Shown: in pieces, positions 12,206 through 25,094 of the stretch
How the letters are laid out: every line of letters begins with the position of its first letter
How positions within the stretch are numbered: position 1 is the first letter of the stretch
Origin: Hedera helix
Taxonomy: Eukaryota > Streptophyta > Magnoliopsida > Apiales > Araliaceae
Direction: 5' to 3'
DNA: 64,000 bases
NCBI GenBank assembly: GCA_947179155.2
Contig: OX359264.1
Coordinates: 8,658,501 to 8,722,500, forward strand
Translations under genes and position numbers: made by a program
The notes under the pieces: generated by a model
The model's database searches: none
What the model was told of the DNA's origin: nothing
The model's input: the letters and a program-made list of their open reading frames with translations, nothing else

Positions 12206-12385
12206 CTGTAGTCACAAAATAATTGTTAGTTTAAACAAACTGACTCATTACTTCTTGTTCCTACATTCAAATCGATTCGTTAGATAACAAAATCTAATTT
12301 AAGTAGGACACACTAGTGATTGATTCTATTCGTCTCTCCCCTCCTAGTTCTAACCCCAGATCTCCATTAAAGACTATATCCCTAA

Positions 12386-12397
12386 GCTCTGATGCCA
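12386..12397 (-). other. Primer-binding site (tRNA-iMet type)
   Basis: The minus strand reads tggcatcagagc, two bases after the LTR end, close to the 3' end complement of initiator tRNA-Met. It is identical in the sister at 56661..56672. Confidence 0.85.
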
Positions 12398-12399
12398 AC

Positions 12400-15397
12400 T
12401 GTGACGCCCCCAAATCTGGGCCCACACAGCCCAAACTTGAGTTGTCAAAATACTACAACTAAATTATTACAAGTAGTGCAACGTACAACAATACAGTATA
12501 TAATAATACACAACTAAGTCTTTCACGATTATTGTCACACTATTTTACAACACGTGAAGACTACAATAGCTATCCCTCAGACTTTCACTCCATTTCCCGG
12601 CTAGACCCAGCCACGTTCCCATTTCCTGTTAAAAACAATGGAACAAAAGAAAGGGTGAGCTCAAATAGCTCAGTAAAGAATATCATGACTAAGATAATGA
12701 CGAATAAATTATCATTAGCCTTCAACAGTTGAGTTCTTGATAGAATACAATAGACTACAAGGTTTATATCAAAAACTATAGTTAAATTCTTGAACAATGT
12801 TCAGATCAATAATAACAGCGAAATGAGCAATCTATTAGAAGAATAATGCAGACTATAATGTCCACTCGGTTCTCTTTTTAGGAAAAACATCATCAACTTT
12901 TATCATCTGAAATACCATTAGTCAAGATAATACAATTCACAGTTCCTGATCATAATCATACAGATCAACAGTTCATCTTTGCACTACAGACCAAAAACAT
13001 TCAATATAACACCAACGATCATGATTATACCAGATTCAGCCTTTAGTCATAATCATACCAAACAACAGTTCATCTTTGCACTACGGGCCAAAGAGAACAT
13101 TCACCACATGCCATAAAAGACACCGAACAGATGTGTCGCCTTTAACCTATTATATCGCCTTTAACCTATCATCTGTTCAACAATTATATCACATCTGTGC
13201 CCCCGACCACAGATATTCACAACAACTTGATTTTGGATGATTAGAATGATATAAATGATGAACAGAAGAAACAGGATAAACAATAAGTATCAGAAGTTTA
13301 CTTTGTACAGATTCAAATAATGTCCAAATTGTCAACATGATGTGGAGTGAAATTCAAAAATGATATTCAAGATCCACAGTTCAAAATAACGGTTACAGTT
13401 CAATAGAAATGTTCACGTAAATAGGATGATTCAATTGAAATGATGGAGTACAACTATTATGGAACATATAATATTTTCAGGAATTATAGAAGCAATAGTT
13501 CCATAATAAGTTTCGATGTAGGTGTATGAAAGAAAATAATATCCCTTACCGTAGCAGGTTTGATTAATAAAAGGTGAAGGAAATTAATATCCCTTACCAT
13601 AGTAAGTTTGAATAATGGAAGATGAAAAAGATGGTATCCCTTATGAGTATAAAGGAAAATAATATCACTTACGAATAGGAAAGAAAATGATATTATAAAC
13701 GAATATGCAATAAAAGAGTCATGTGATAATTCGTGTAAAAAATTATTTCCACAAGAGACAAATAAGAAATGAATACAAAGAGTAATTCACCAAACATGCG
13801 GTAATCCGCGTAATCAGGTTATTCTCAGAGATTAATAAGGAATGAATACGAAAGGTTGTTCACCAACAGGCGATAATCCGCGCCGTAAGGTTATTCCCAC
13901 AATTTAATAAAAATTAAATACGAAGAGTTATTCACCAAACAGGCGGTAATCCGCGCAGTAAGGTTATTCTCAGAGATTAATAAGGAATGAATACGAAAGG
14001 TTATTCACCAACAGGCGGTAATTCGCGCCGTAAGGTTATTCCCACAATTTAATACATGGAAATAAATGGCACATCTTATGAGTAAGAAAGAAATGACATT
14101 ATTTTCGAGAATCAAATAATGATAATCCCTTACCTTAACACGTGATTGGATATTGATTTAAATGAGGTTGATTAACTTGAACAGTACACGTACACTTATA
14201 GATCTTCACAAATACTCAAGATGACTTAAGCATACTTAGAGAGAACTTACACAAGAAGTATTTAGAGAGAGAAAAAAGAACAAGTAAGGAAGTTTATAAA
14301 AAATCCTTAAGTTAATGCCTCTATTTATAGCCAAAAATCTTATCATAACCAAGATTTCCTAATCTAATCTAAATTGTTCATTTCAAGATAATGTTTAATC
14401 CATATAATTCATTTAATCTTTTAAGATTTCTTTAATCTAAACCATTCATTTAAAGATTATCTTTTAATCTACATCATCCATTTCAAATTCTATATTATCT
14501 TTAATCTATACCATTTATTTCATCTTTTAAGATTTCCTTAATCTAAACCATTTATTTAAAGATCATCTTTTAATCTACACCATCCATTTCAAATTCTATA
14601 TTATCTTTAATCTATACCATTCATTTTATATCACCTAACTTTATATTATAAACAAATAACTTTATCAATTCAATTATTCAACAATAATTCACACGTATTC
14701 ATTATTATGACTAATTGTTATAAATACAGTGTAGTTGGCTCTCTGAGTTAGATATCAAGTCAATTAATTAGTAAAATACAACTGTTTAAATAACACCATA
14801 ATAGAGATAACAATAATGCAGAAAGTATGTAAAAGAAAGAATACGTTACTGTGTCATGACAATTATTGATTCAATAATGTGAATTACTGTGCGTATGCTA
14901 CTGTGACAATTATCAGTTTAATAATATGAATTATTGTGCATGTGACAATAAAGTCAAATATTGTACGATAACCACTTTATCAATTTAATAATACGAAACA
15001 CTGTGCAATGCCGTGTGCTACTGTGCAATACCGTGTGCTACTGTGCAATACCGTATGTTACTTGTAATACCGTATATTACTATTCTTTTACCACCGGATA
15101 TTTTAATAATTAAACGTGATAGTACCATTGACCATTTAAAAATTATTTATGTCATTTTCTATATCCGACAATTATTCTTTGTGGGGTCCACCAATGATTG
15201 GTTCGTACGGCGCCGTCGTACGAATATTCCCTGACAGAACGAATATTCCCCGACCAAACGAATATTGTCCGACATAATATAATTTGCACATAACATCCTT
15301 AACTCTTAACTTTATCAATTTAACCACTTACTGTTTCATGAAAATATATATGAAGAAAAAATTAAATTTTATATTTCATAAAATTCGGGGTCTTACA
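12400..15397 (-). repeat. Full 5' LTR of the Tekay-like derivative (2,998 bp)
   Basis: It runs TGTAAGACCCCG...GGCGTCACA on minus. It carries the same internal architecture as the LTR at 53673: a TATA box TATAAATAG on minus (14331-14339), the ~73-bp tandem units (about 13790-14050) and the 18-bp 'cacggtattgcacagtag' units (about 15005-15060). Confidence 0.9.
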
Positions 15398-15561
15398 GCC
15401 CATGCAGGATTCGTGGTTATCTAGAATCCTCAATAACATGTCTTAGTCAGTTATGGTTTTTGCACCCTTGCTAAGAGACCATTGTATCAATCTAGTTGGT
15501 AGGGCCTTCGGGTAGCGTATACGTATAGACGTCCTATAGGTGAATATTTTTGCCCACATCA

Positions 15562-16096
15562 GTTGCCCCTTATTCCTTCGTAACCTAAGAGATTGGAAAT
15601 GAATAAAAGGAAAACGAAGTATATGAGTTTGTAAGAGGCCCTAAGTATTTGGAGATAACCTCTATGGAGATATTAACCAAAAATAATATTTTGGAATATT
15701 TTTATAATTTGTACAACCATTGGAGTGATTTTATAAAATTCGGAGAAAATAATTTTAAACCCACTATGAAACTTCATTGAAAATTTGGCACGCCAAAATG
15801 GAGTAATATGCTTCATGGAGTAAGAGGTCATGATAAAGTTGCATGAGAATGGTAGTCCTCTTAGAAAATGCTAACAAAGAGGCCTTCTCTTGGTATTGCA
15901 TATTTAGTATTTGTAGAATTTAAATAAGTTCTAACATTTTTTCAAGCAAGCTTCATGTTTGGAGTATCACCACAATCAAAAAAGCTTATATGGTTTATCA
16001 ACGACTGATTCCAGTCACTGATGGGTAATAGCGATCGACTTCGGTTGGCTAATTTCGGTCGTAGATAATATGGTCGCTAAACATACATGAGCGATC
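15562..16096 (-). other. Left internal remnant of the outer element
   Basis: About 535 bp of the outer element's interior lies between its 3' LTR and the Copia insertion. No coding motif is recognisable. 'cgactgattccagtc...' and 'tcggttggctaatttcgg' style inverted motifs occur near 16000-16060, and related motifs occur on the far side near 30215-30260. Confidence 0.55.
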
Positions 16097-16127
16097 TATT
16101 GGTTTGCAAAAAATATGGCATACATAT

Positions 16128-18055
16128 TGTAGACACCCAAATTTTGTACTTTTGCACTAACCCTGACAGGAGGGCAAAATCGTCACTTGACCCGACATAT
16201 AAAAAGGAAGGTGGACCCCAACACGAAGCCACCTCAAAGACTTACGGTCAAAGCTGCCACAACGAACAACGAGCATCAGGTTACTTGAGACAAGGCAAAC
16301 AGCTGATCCAGAAAAAACCTGATTTGATCACCAAAGACGACAAATGGCCACTACGCTTACGATGGTCGGGGGTCTCGCCCCCTGGAAGCCAAGCACAAAG
16401 AGCAAATTCTATATCAAGTCGTAGCCCTCCGAACGAGCTTCCTAGAATAATATGGCACGTTTCCCAGGGATTTCCGGATTGCAAAATACGAGCCTTCCAG
16501 CGAAAAATGAAAGAACGACATCAGTACACGAGAATCGAGGTAGCACCGAAACCGGCCGCAGATGGAATTGCGGCTGGTCTCGAATGAAACTGCAGCTGCA
16601 CCGGCTGGCCGCGAATGAAACTGCGGCTGGCCGCAGCTGCACCTGTGGCCAAGATCTGAGTTCTACTTCCAGTAGCGTTTTCCAGCTGACGGAAAAAAGA
16701 GAGAGACGCGAAGGAAGAAGAGGAAATCTTAGAGAGAGAAAGGCGAGATATAGAGAGAGAGGGCCACGGGTTTGGTCTAAAACGTGAGAGTTCTTCACCT
16801 TGTGTTCAATCTTTATACTAGGTATTGTATCCTATTTGATTTCCATGTGTTAAAACGTTTACTTCATCATTTGGAATGTGAAAAAATTCGAGTTTCATAG
16901 CTTCGTTGTGTTTTATATAGCAAATCTTGTAGATCTAGTTTTATTTCGTTCTTATTGTGTTTGTTGGGTGGATCTACTGTAGATCCGAATATTTGGCGCA
17001 TTGTGATATTAAATATCTTGATTTTATTTATTTTAAAGTTAGATCCAATGTAGTCAATATATGTTGTAGATCTGTGGATTAGGGACGGTTAGGGAGGATT
17101 TATTGTGGATGGAATCTCCTCCTAACCTCCCGATGATATCATTTTAGTTTATTTTATAGCTTTTACGTATGTAGCGATCGCGATGCGCCTTTATGTAAAT
17201 ATGTAAATTTTTGGGCCTTAAAACGACATCGAGTCGAAAATCGGGTTTAAGGCCCCGTGATAGTGAAATGTGCAATTGTGGGCGTTTGGGGTTATTTGGA
17301 TGGCTCACATGCCCATGAATAACTCTAACGCCATTTTAATGCTTGGTTTTCCCTTTTGACGCGAGGAAATGATTTTGGAATGAAATGATAAAGATTTTCA
17401 TAAAATCAATCAAAGTAGGATATTAGATCACTCGTAGGCTAAAAATAAAATCGAAAGTATCGGATGAGCTCCATTCCTATTTGATAAAGGATTCGAAAAC
17501 CTTGTTTTATAAATGTCATCATTAAAGATTTTGTTATCAAAATGAAAGCTTAAAAATGAATTTTTCAAAACGAATCGAATCCTTCGTACATAGGGTCAAC
17601 GAGATTTCAGAAGTACTTTCGAGAAATAAAGCATTCCAACGATCTTCATAGGCACACACACATACACGCGCGCACAAATACACATTTTAGGATTTAAAAT
17701 GATAGGAAAACATCAAGATTGCGGTAACCGTGTTTTCACGGAAGTCGGGGGGGTGCCTAACACCTTCCTCTCGATTAAGCAAGCCCCCGAACTTTATGAA
17801 TCTCGATTTGCGGACCAATTAATTCGGATCACATATGAGCCACTGCGATTACGAAAAAAAAATTCGGATGAGTTGGTACATCCATTTCAAATATACCAAC
17901 TGGCGACTCTGGTCAATTAGCTCATCATAAAATCGACCCTTCAAACCCCGTCGACACTTAAGCCGACCCTTTTCAAAATCACATCTCAAATCCAAAGGCT
18001 AAAAATTGGAAAGGGAAATTATAAAAAAAACGAAACGACTTTCCCGGCGTCGACA
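16128..18055 (+). mobile_element. Solo LTR of a Ty3/gypsy-type element (1,928 bp)
   Basis: It starts TGTAGACACCC and ends CCCGGCGTCGACA. It is flanked by perfect CATAT duplications (16123-16127, 18056-18060). The uninterrupted empty site is visible in the paired LTR at 28215-28235 ('gacatacatataatc'), proving the insertion boundaries. A second, longer copy is at 43865..46086. Both contain 'gtaaccgtgttttcacggaa' and a short CA-rich tract near the 3' part. The 166-codon frame at 16087..16587 crosses the element boundary and is not a gene. Confidence 0.92.
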
Positions 18056-18613
18056 CATATAATCAAATTATATAAGCACAGCAGAAGCAAGCAAAATCAT
18101 ATTTTAAATTTTTTTCTACAAACCAATAACCAGGATTTTTTTATGCGACTATTATTAATTGAGAAAGGATAAAAGATTTATACCTTTGTAGAACCAAGCT
18201 TCCACGGGTACAAGTTCAACTCCATTTAATCCTTCACGTTCTTCTTCAAATTCACCGATTAGATTTCACGGATCAATGTTAGCTTCCCAAGTGTGAAGCC
18301 TCTAGAGGTGATCCACCAAGAGATCTATGAATTAAAGAAGTGAATTTTGGTTTTTCCAAATCATGGGTGGCTAGCCCTAATTTTTTTTTCTCTCTCTCTA
18401 ACTCCTTAGATGTAGAGAATTATAAAGTATTCTCTCTATTCTTGTGAAAGAATATGTAACCTTAATCTATGATAAGACTCATCTTATTTATAAATATAGT
18501 CAACCCTCCTAAACTATTTAGGATTAGGGTTTTATTTTAATTCCCAATTCATTTAGGAAATAAATTAATTAATTACAATTCCTAAACCATTTAGGAACTA
18601 ATTAATAATACTA

Positions 18614-18681
<68 letters not shown>
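18614..18681. repeat. (TAA)n microsatellite
   Basis: An almost pure TAA trinucleotide run inside the Copia 3' LTR. The paired LTR has a longer run at 28917..29013. Confidence 0.9.
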
Positions 18682-19873
18682 CCTCTTATTAATTTATAAT
18701 TAGTATTTCTAAAATACTAAATTATAATATTAAACTATTTAATTTATTCCATCACCATAGCATAAATTAAATACACTCAATTTATTATTACGATTATACC
18801 ATTCACTTCTAAAATAAATATTACTCTTCTACAGTGTGACCCTTTAAGTTCTCCATATTAAATCGGTTGTATAATAAATAAATTAGAACAATTCTAATTC
18901 ATTTATTACGAATTAACTCTTTAATTCAGAATAAATATTTATTCCACAATAAGGGTAAGTCCACTTAGCGATTAATTGACATTCCAGATAATATAGATTT
19001 CAACATTTGATCGTAAAAGAATATTTCAGCGAATAGTTACCGTACAATTCAATCATTCTACCATACAATGTCCCAATCAAATATAAGATACGAAATTTCT
19101 GTCAAGTCTTATTTGATTTAATCATATGCATTTCAATTCACAAATACATAGCTTTAGTTAATGTAAATTAGAAACTCCTTTCTAATTCCATTCAACCTTG
19201 GCCAGAGATTTATGAGTTGTCACTTATTGAATCACATAGGACATTCTCTCCCTTTACTGGAAGTGGTAGATCCTTTGTTGATCATTCATCTATCTCCACG
19301 TGTACCTTATTATACCCAAGTATATCCTTTGATATACCAATAAATCTTAAAGAATATGTCAAAGTATAACTTAGTACACACAAGATACTATGATGATCTC
19401 AAGTCCAAGAATCACTTGTTCGACTATCACATAAGGAACTCCTATTGACAGACAAGTAAAACTCCATTAAGTGTTTCTTGAGCGAGTCACGTTCAGTGAA
19501 CTTATTATCTAATAAGCATCTACATACTTGCTTTAGTGTTGCTACACAAATGATTATGAGATCAATTATTTTCTTCATAAGAGCAAGCATAGTATGTACC
19601 AATCTATCCGAATTTATTAATCTATTTTTTAGTGATCCAACGATTATGAATAATTTTAGTTTTGAGCTATCTTGAATTTAGATTTCATTAGCATGATCCT
19701 CATCATGGTTCTAAAAGCATTGTTCAAAAACTATGAGTTTATCCATTTAATTAATTTAACTAATTAATCATGAATAAAGAAATGCACTGATACTTTTATT
19801 AATAAACGAATAAGATTACAAAATATATGCTTATCACATCAAATGTGATTGGCTTAAGGACATACTACTTTCA

Positions 19874-22140
19874 ATCTCTCACTTACACTAAAGTCAATCG
19901 CCCTTTGGTATCCCTATACCATTTTTCTATAAGTGACGTACAAATTGCTTAGTAAATACTTTAGTTAATGGAACTGTAATGCTGTATTAAGAGTCTACCA
20001 TCTTTATGGTGTCATCTTCTCTTCAATGATTCATCTAATCATATGAAAATGCTACAACACATGTTTGGATTTCAGATGAGACCTAGGTTCCTTGGCGAAT
20101 TAAACTCCTTTAATGCTAGGAACCATTATAAGTTCTGTAATGAACTTGTTGAACCAAACAATCACCTTTGTAGCTTCACTTATAGTTATTTGCTATGTCT
20201 TTGTCAGTAAATGAGTAACTCATTGCTCTTTGAAACTTTTTCAACTCACTGCAGCACCATTCATGGTAATCATATTACCTGAAACAGATATGTTGTTATC
20301 TTGGTTAGTCTGAACAAACTTGAGTCTGTTAAGCCTTCTAGTTTTATATCAGACCTATCACTAGAAACTTTTTTCTAATGTTCTTCTCCAGAATTGAACT
20401 GATATCTGCCTATCATACATAAACAATATAAGGTTTAGTACATATCAATGAATCAATGTACGTTTCCTTGGGTCAAGCCGAACATCCTTTATGATTTATC
20501 TCTATAGACCTTTAAGATGCTTCTCCCAAGTGCTTAAAGGAGAAGTTTTTAGACAATCACATCTTTACTGATTGTAGCATCGATATGTCATTCTTTATCG
20601 GTAGTATATCAACATATAATACTATGAATGTCATAGTGCTCCCACTAACCTTTATACATACCTGGTTCATGATTGTCTTTGATAAAATCAAACTCTTTTG
20701 ATTTTCTCATCAAAACGAATGTTCTATCTTTAAGAAATTTGCTTCAATCAATAATTGGATCGTTGTAGCTTTCATACTTGATTTATTCTATCTCTATAGA
20801 GACAAATCATCTTGGTTGTATCATGCATACATCCTTTGTATAGTAAGATACAACTGCAAGTAAAATTTGAATGGATATATGCATTTTCACTAGTAAAAAG
20901 TTTCATTATAGTCAACTCATTGACCTTGTTTGAAATCGTTTTACCACTAATTAGGTCTTATAGGTCTCCACCTTGCCATATACTTTAGTCTTTCTCTAAA
21001 GACCCATTTCAGATTTTATGGTCATTGACCACTTCTCTTGAGTATCTAATACTCATGCCTTATTTTATGTAACTGGATCATCATCCACTATAATGTGTAC
21101 CTCATCATCATCATCTATGATGAATCCATACCTTTCAGGTATCTTCGGTACTATACCAGATTTATGACTTGGTTGTGGTACAATATGTTTATCTACTTGT
21201 ACAGATTCCTTCACTTGATCTGTAATGTTTTGTGGTTCTTGAACTTCTTTAAGATCTATTCTACTTCTACTAACCCTTTAAGGAAAAACTTATTTTCCTA
21301 TAAGGCAACGTGTTTTAACAAACACTTTTTAATTAGTCAGATTATAGAAGTGATACCCTAAACTTTCTTTAGGATATCCTAGAAGTTTACACTTATCATA
21401 TCTTGTTACAAGCTTATCATTGTCAAACCTTTTGACATAAACTGGACAATCCAAATTTTAACATACTTAAGACTTGATTTTCTCCCTATCCATGACTCAT
21501 ATGAAGTATGAGGGACGAAATTTGAAGGTATCTTATTTAGTAGATATGCGGTCGTTTCTAGGGCATAACTCTAGAAGGATACTGGAAGATCAGTAATATT
21601 CATTATGGATCATCACCATGTCCATTCTGTGAGAATACCATTTCGCTTGAGATGATCTAGAAACTTACTGCTTAAGTATTCACTTCTCGATCTAATCGAA
21701 GAACTTTAATACTTTTGGCCTTTAGTTTCTATACTTCACTTTTGAATTCTTTGAACGTTTCAAATGATTTGAATTTGTATTTTATCAAATACATATATCA
21801 AAATCTAGAATCATTAGTGAAAGTAATGAATGAATACCTCCTCTCGCATTTGTTATCATAGGTCCCACATACAACTGTGTGTTCCATATCTAATAACTCT
21901 GTAACTCTATCTTCATGTCCACTAAATGGAGATTTTAGTCGTATTATCCATGATACAAGATTTACAAGTTGTATTTGATTTATAATCAAAATGCTCTAAA
22001 AGTCTATCTTTATATAATCTTGTTTGGTCTTGTTTCATTAACGTGACCGAGTTAACAGTGTTGCATGAATATATGATTCATATGATCTCTTTACCTTTAG
22101 TTTGTTCAAATTAGAATATTTTTCATGTAAGTCAACTATA
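19874..22140 (-). pseudogene. Copia pol remnant: RT and integrase
   Basis: On minus, 20650..20581 translates to a Copia RT block (VSGSTMTFIVLYVD.ILPIKND), with the catalytic YVDD reduced to YVD-I, and 21989..21798 to the integrase start (RYSFITFTNDSRF, following DMEHTVVCG). The usual first catalytic Asp region of the integrase is altered. Many stops and frame changes interrupt the region, so no protein is made from it. Confidence 0.75.
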
Positions 22141-22747
22141 CAAAGTGTTGAAGGTTGTTTGATTTGATGATGATGATTGTTGTGCAAAAATGATTGTGGA
22201 AAATGTGCTTACATGGTTGGGTGTCAATGTGTATCTGACAAAGTGTTTACGTTTTAATGTGCTTATGTGCTTACTTGATTATGTGCGTAGATGTTCTAAA
22301 AGTGCTTATGTGGTCAATTGACAAAGTAGTGATATGTTAATCAAATTATGTGCCTACGTGATCATGTGTATATGATGTATATTTCAAATACTGTGATTTT
22401 CACACTTGTATAACACATATATGATCTTGTTGAAAACTATCTGATGCTTATAAAAGATAATGAAAGTTAGCTGATTCAAATGTTGTAAAGTCATTTTAAA
22501 AGGTATATGTGTACAAAGGACTTAGATTTTAAAGATCAGAAATGTTAGGTTGATCTTCCTGTAGGAGTCACTCTGCATAAAAGATACATGATATAAGCAG
22601 AGTAGCATAAGATTGATTCATTGTTGTATGACAAAGTCTGTAAAGTCCTTTCAATATATATAATGGTGTAATAATGTAAGAAAGGACTTAGTTAGAAAAG
22701 ATCAAATCTGTTAAGTTGATCTTATGTTAGATCTGATCAGTCTATAT

Positions 22748-24040
22748 GATCGTAGAACGGTCTCTACGATTCCAAGCAAAGAAGACTCAACGATTCAGTA
22801 TAATTCGTAGAGTGAATTATATGACTTCTTACCAGGATAACTCTACGATCATCAAAGAGGAACAGATGTGCAAGAGGTCTACAGATTATACATGCTAAAT
22901 TAACTGATCAAGTATAAATCGTAGAGCAGAACTCTACGATCGTCGAACAGTCAGCTAAGCTAGCCAGCAGTTAACGCAGAATCAGAGAAGAAATGTACTC
23001 TACGACATACACATTCTAGTAAGATCGTAGAGTAAACTTGAAGAACAAGCACATACGAGAACTATACGATTTGCACAGTTAGAAGAAATTATAGAGTGAA
23101 ACCGGATGTCAAAGACAATACAGAAGACTGTTCTACACATAAAGCAATCGTTGAGTAGAAATAAAGGATGTGCCAACTGAGACAACAACTCAACGATTCC
23201 ACTGAAAAGCACTGCAGTCAGCAACTTCACGACTAACGCAGAAGGACAAGCTAAGTAGAACAGAATCATAACGCGAAGCACTGCAGACAAACTCTACGAT
23301 CTGAACACAACAACAAGATCGCAGAGTAATAGAGAAGATCGCTCCAACTCAACCATTTACCCGACATACTTCAAGTAACGAGTGTAGCTGAATTCGTAGA
23401 GTCCGAATGAGCAGACAATCACTCTACGAATTCAATATAAGAAGCAGCAAAGGGTCATAACTGCAATATGGTGCGAGAGGAGAGAGTGTATTTCTCTTCC
23501 AGATTCGAAAGAGATTAAGTGCTTTTGAGATACAGATGCATGTCAGAGTCACAGAAGACTTTTTGCCTAAAACGACTATAAGTCAGGACCCACTGCTCAG
23601 AAAAATGGTGAATAAAGTCAAACTAATGGGACATCTCTGAATGCATCAGAACAGCTGGTTCTAAAAGTCAAGGAAGGTATTTATTGATGGATCAGAAGAT
23701 TAATTAGCAAAGAATATAATAATCTTTGCTGAACAACTCTGGGAGTGCAACGGCTATAAATTCAGAGAAAGCTAAGCTACAGTTTGATATATCAGAACAT
23801 GTCAGAAAAGGGAAGAAGAACCGACACAAGCAGCAAGAAAGTCAACATCGAAGATATCTAGGATCTGCACAAAGCCAAAGTAACCCAACGGATCTTTCAA
23901 CGGTAAAATATGAACAAAGATATAAAGGCTTTGATAATTCACAAAGAAAGTAGTTGTTGAAAAAAAAAAGGAGAGGATGCTGGACAACAACAGATCGTAG
24001 AGCAAAACAAAGATGAGTATGCTGAAGAACACTCTACGAT
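22748..24040. repeat. Alternating ATCGTAGAG / CTCTACGAT motifs
   Basis: Exact CTCTACGAT occurs at 22762, 22841, 22932, 23292 and 24032. Exact ATCGTAGAG occurs at 22918, 23024 and 23993. About ten one-base variants lie between them, for example 22786, 22804, 22998, 23393 and 23422. The two orientations often alternate at 5-60 bp spacing, so the region can form many small hairpins. Confidence 0.8.
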
Positions 24041-24518
24041 CCACCAGAACACTAATACTGAATTGAGAAAGACATAGAGTGAAATAACTCTATTACAAGA
24101 GAAGTGTTCAGAGCTGTTAGGCACGTAGTAGAGAGAAGCTTAAACGCCAACTTGATACAGACATGAAAGCAACTGAGTACCAAAAGGAATGAGCATTACA
24201 TTCATCTCAGAAGCCCATCTCGAGAATCTATAAACGGTCTATGATAAGAAGGAACAACTGAGTACCGAAAGGAAGGAGCTTCACAGTCATCTCAGGAGTT
24301 CGTCTCAAGAAGTTATCAAGTACCAAAGGAGCTGAAGTTCAAAAGTTTAGCAGCATAAAGGGTGATCACGAGAAGATATTGAACATATAAAGAAGCCAAG
24401 CATCATTGCCAAACTCAATATCATTTCAAGAATGATCACATCCTGCCACTGAGTATTTAAAGTCCATGGAACTTAAAATATAACTCAGTAGCAACTTCAA
24501 CATATATCAACAAGTAAT

Positions 24519-24670
24519 GAGCCAAGTCTGCTGGACTTGAAGAAGGCAGTTATGTCTTTGTCTTAGTGACTAAATGAGCCAAGTTTGCTGGACTTGAAGA
24601 GGGTAGTTATGTCCTTGTCTCAGTGACTAAACTAGCCAAACCTGCTGGGTTTGAGGGGTTCTTGGTGAAC
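24519..24670. repeat. 57-bp tandem repeat, about 2.5 copies
   Basis: 'gagccaagt(c/t)tgctggacttg' starts at 24519 and 24576, and a diverged third copy starts near 24633. It lies in the 3' half of the SIRE-like LTR. Confidence 0.8.
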
Positions 24671-25094
24671 CAGAGTTTCCAGGCCTGATGTGCTTGAAGA
24701 GTTCTGCATGAACCATTCTTAGTGGATTCTCTACTCGATGTAGTAGAAGAGTGGAGTAGGAGTTATTCAATCTCCGAACCACTTAAAACTCTCTGGTGTC
24801 ATTTACATTCAGTCATATACATACATACATACATACATATATATATATATATAACTACTAAAATTGGTTTACTTGATAAGTGGCTATCTTCAATAAAGTC
24901 TTAACTTAACGGAGTAGCTTTTCAAATCTTTAAGGGGAGTTTTCAAACTAATATTCCGCTGTGCAAACAAATCTTGATTAAATGAATTACTTGGTAATAA
25001 ACTTTTGAAGTTAAGAAATTTTTTTTTTTTGATCTATTCAACCCCCCCCCCCCCCTTCTAGATCACTTGTGTGCCTATGAGAACTAACACAAAG

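Larger units (their letters stand above)
10364..15397 (-). mobile_element. Tekay-like Ty3/gypsy deletion derivative, minus strand
   Basis: This is a relative of the element at 53673, with a full 5' LTR at 12400..15397 and a truncated 3' LTR at 10364..~10580. It is flanked by GTCCA (10359-10363) and GCCCA (15398-15402), a 5-bp duplication with one difference. The interior, read on minus, is PBS, gag N-terminus, about 510 bp of sequence absent from the sister, protease, a PR-RT linker piece, then a piece of RNase H joined straight to LTR sequence near 10580. Most of gag, the RT core and all of integrase are missing, so it cannot transpose by itself. Confidence 0.85.
10022..15561 (-). repeat. 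Left (3') LTR of the outer element, interrupted
   Basis: This is the LTR of the outer element, about 500 bp once the Tekay-like insertion at 10364..15397 is removed. It matches 30756..31163 on either side of the insertion: 'atcacttgatagagt(c/t)ca' just before it, and 'aagagaccattgt' after it. Confidence 0.8.
16097..19873 (-). repeat. 3' LTR of the Copia element, split by a gypsy-type LTR
   Basis: It aligns with 28194..30207 over its whole length once 16128..18060 is removed, leaving about 1.84 kb. The terminal base pair is TA instead of TG at 16097. It contains a TAA microsatellite (18614-18681) at the same place as the longer one in the other LTR. Confidence 0.85.
22146..25089 (+). mobile_element. 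SIRE-like solo LTR (2,944 bp)
   Basis: It starts TGTTGAAGG and ends GAACTAACA, and is flanked by perfect CAAAG duplications (22141-22145, 25090-25094). The 'attcaacccccc...cttcta' string 30-50 bp before the end is typical of SIRE/Maximus Copia LTRs from memory. It lacks any coding domain, so it is a recombination product of a full element that had inserted into the older Copia. It contains unusual alternating inverted 9-mers (22748-24040) and a 57-bp tandem repeat. Confidence 0.85.

Noticed and set aside
16087..16798. Overlapping 111-166 codon frames on both strands
   Set aside because: They lie in GC-richer LTR sequence and cross the insertion boundary at 16128; no domain.
19399..19675. Paired small frames also present at 29733..30009
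   Set aside because: They are the same stretch in the two Copia LTRs, in both strands, without coding features.
22748..24040. CRISPR-like or integron-like repeat array
   Set aside because: The motifs are only 9 bp, alternate in orientation and are irregularly spaced; the target duplications show they belong to a solo LTR.
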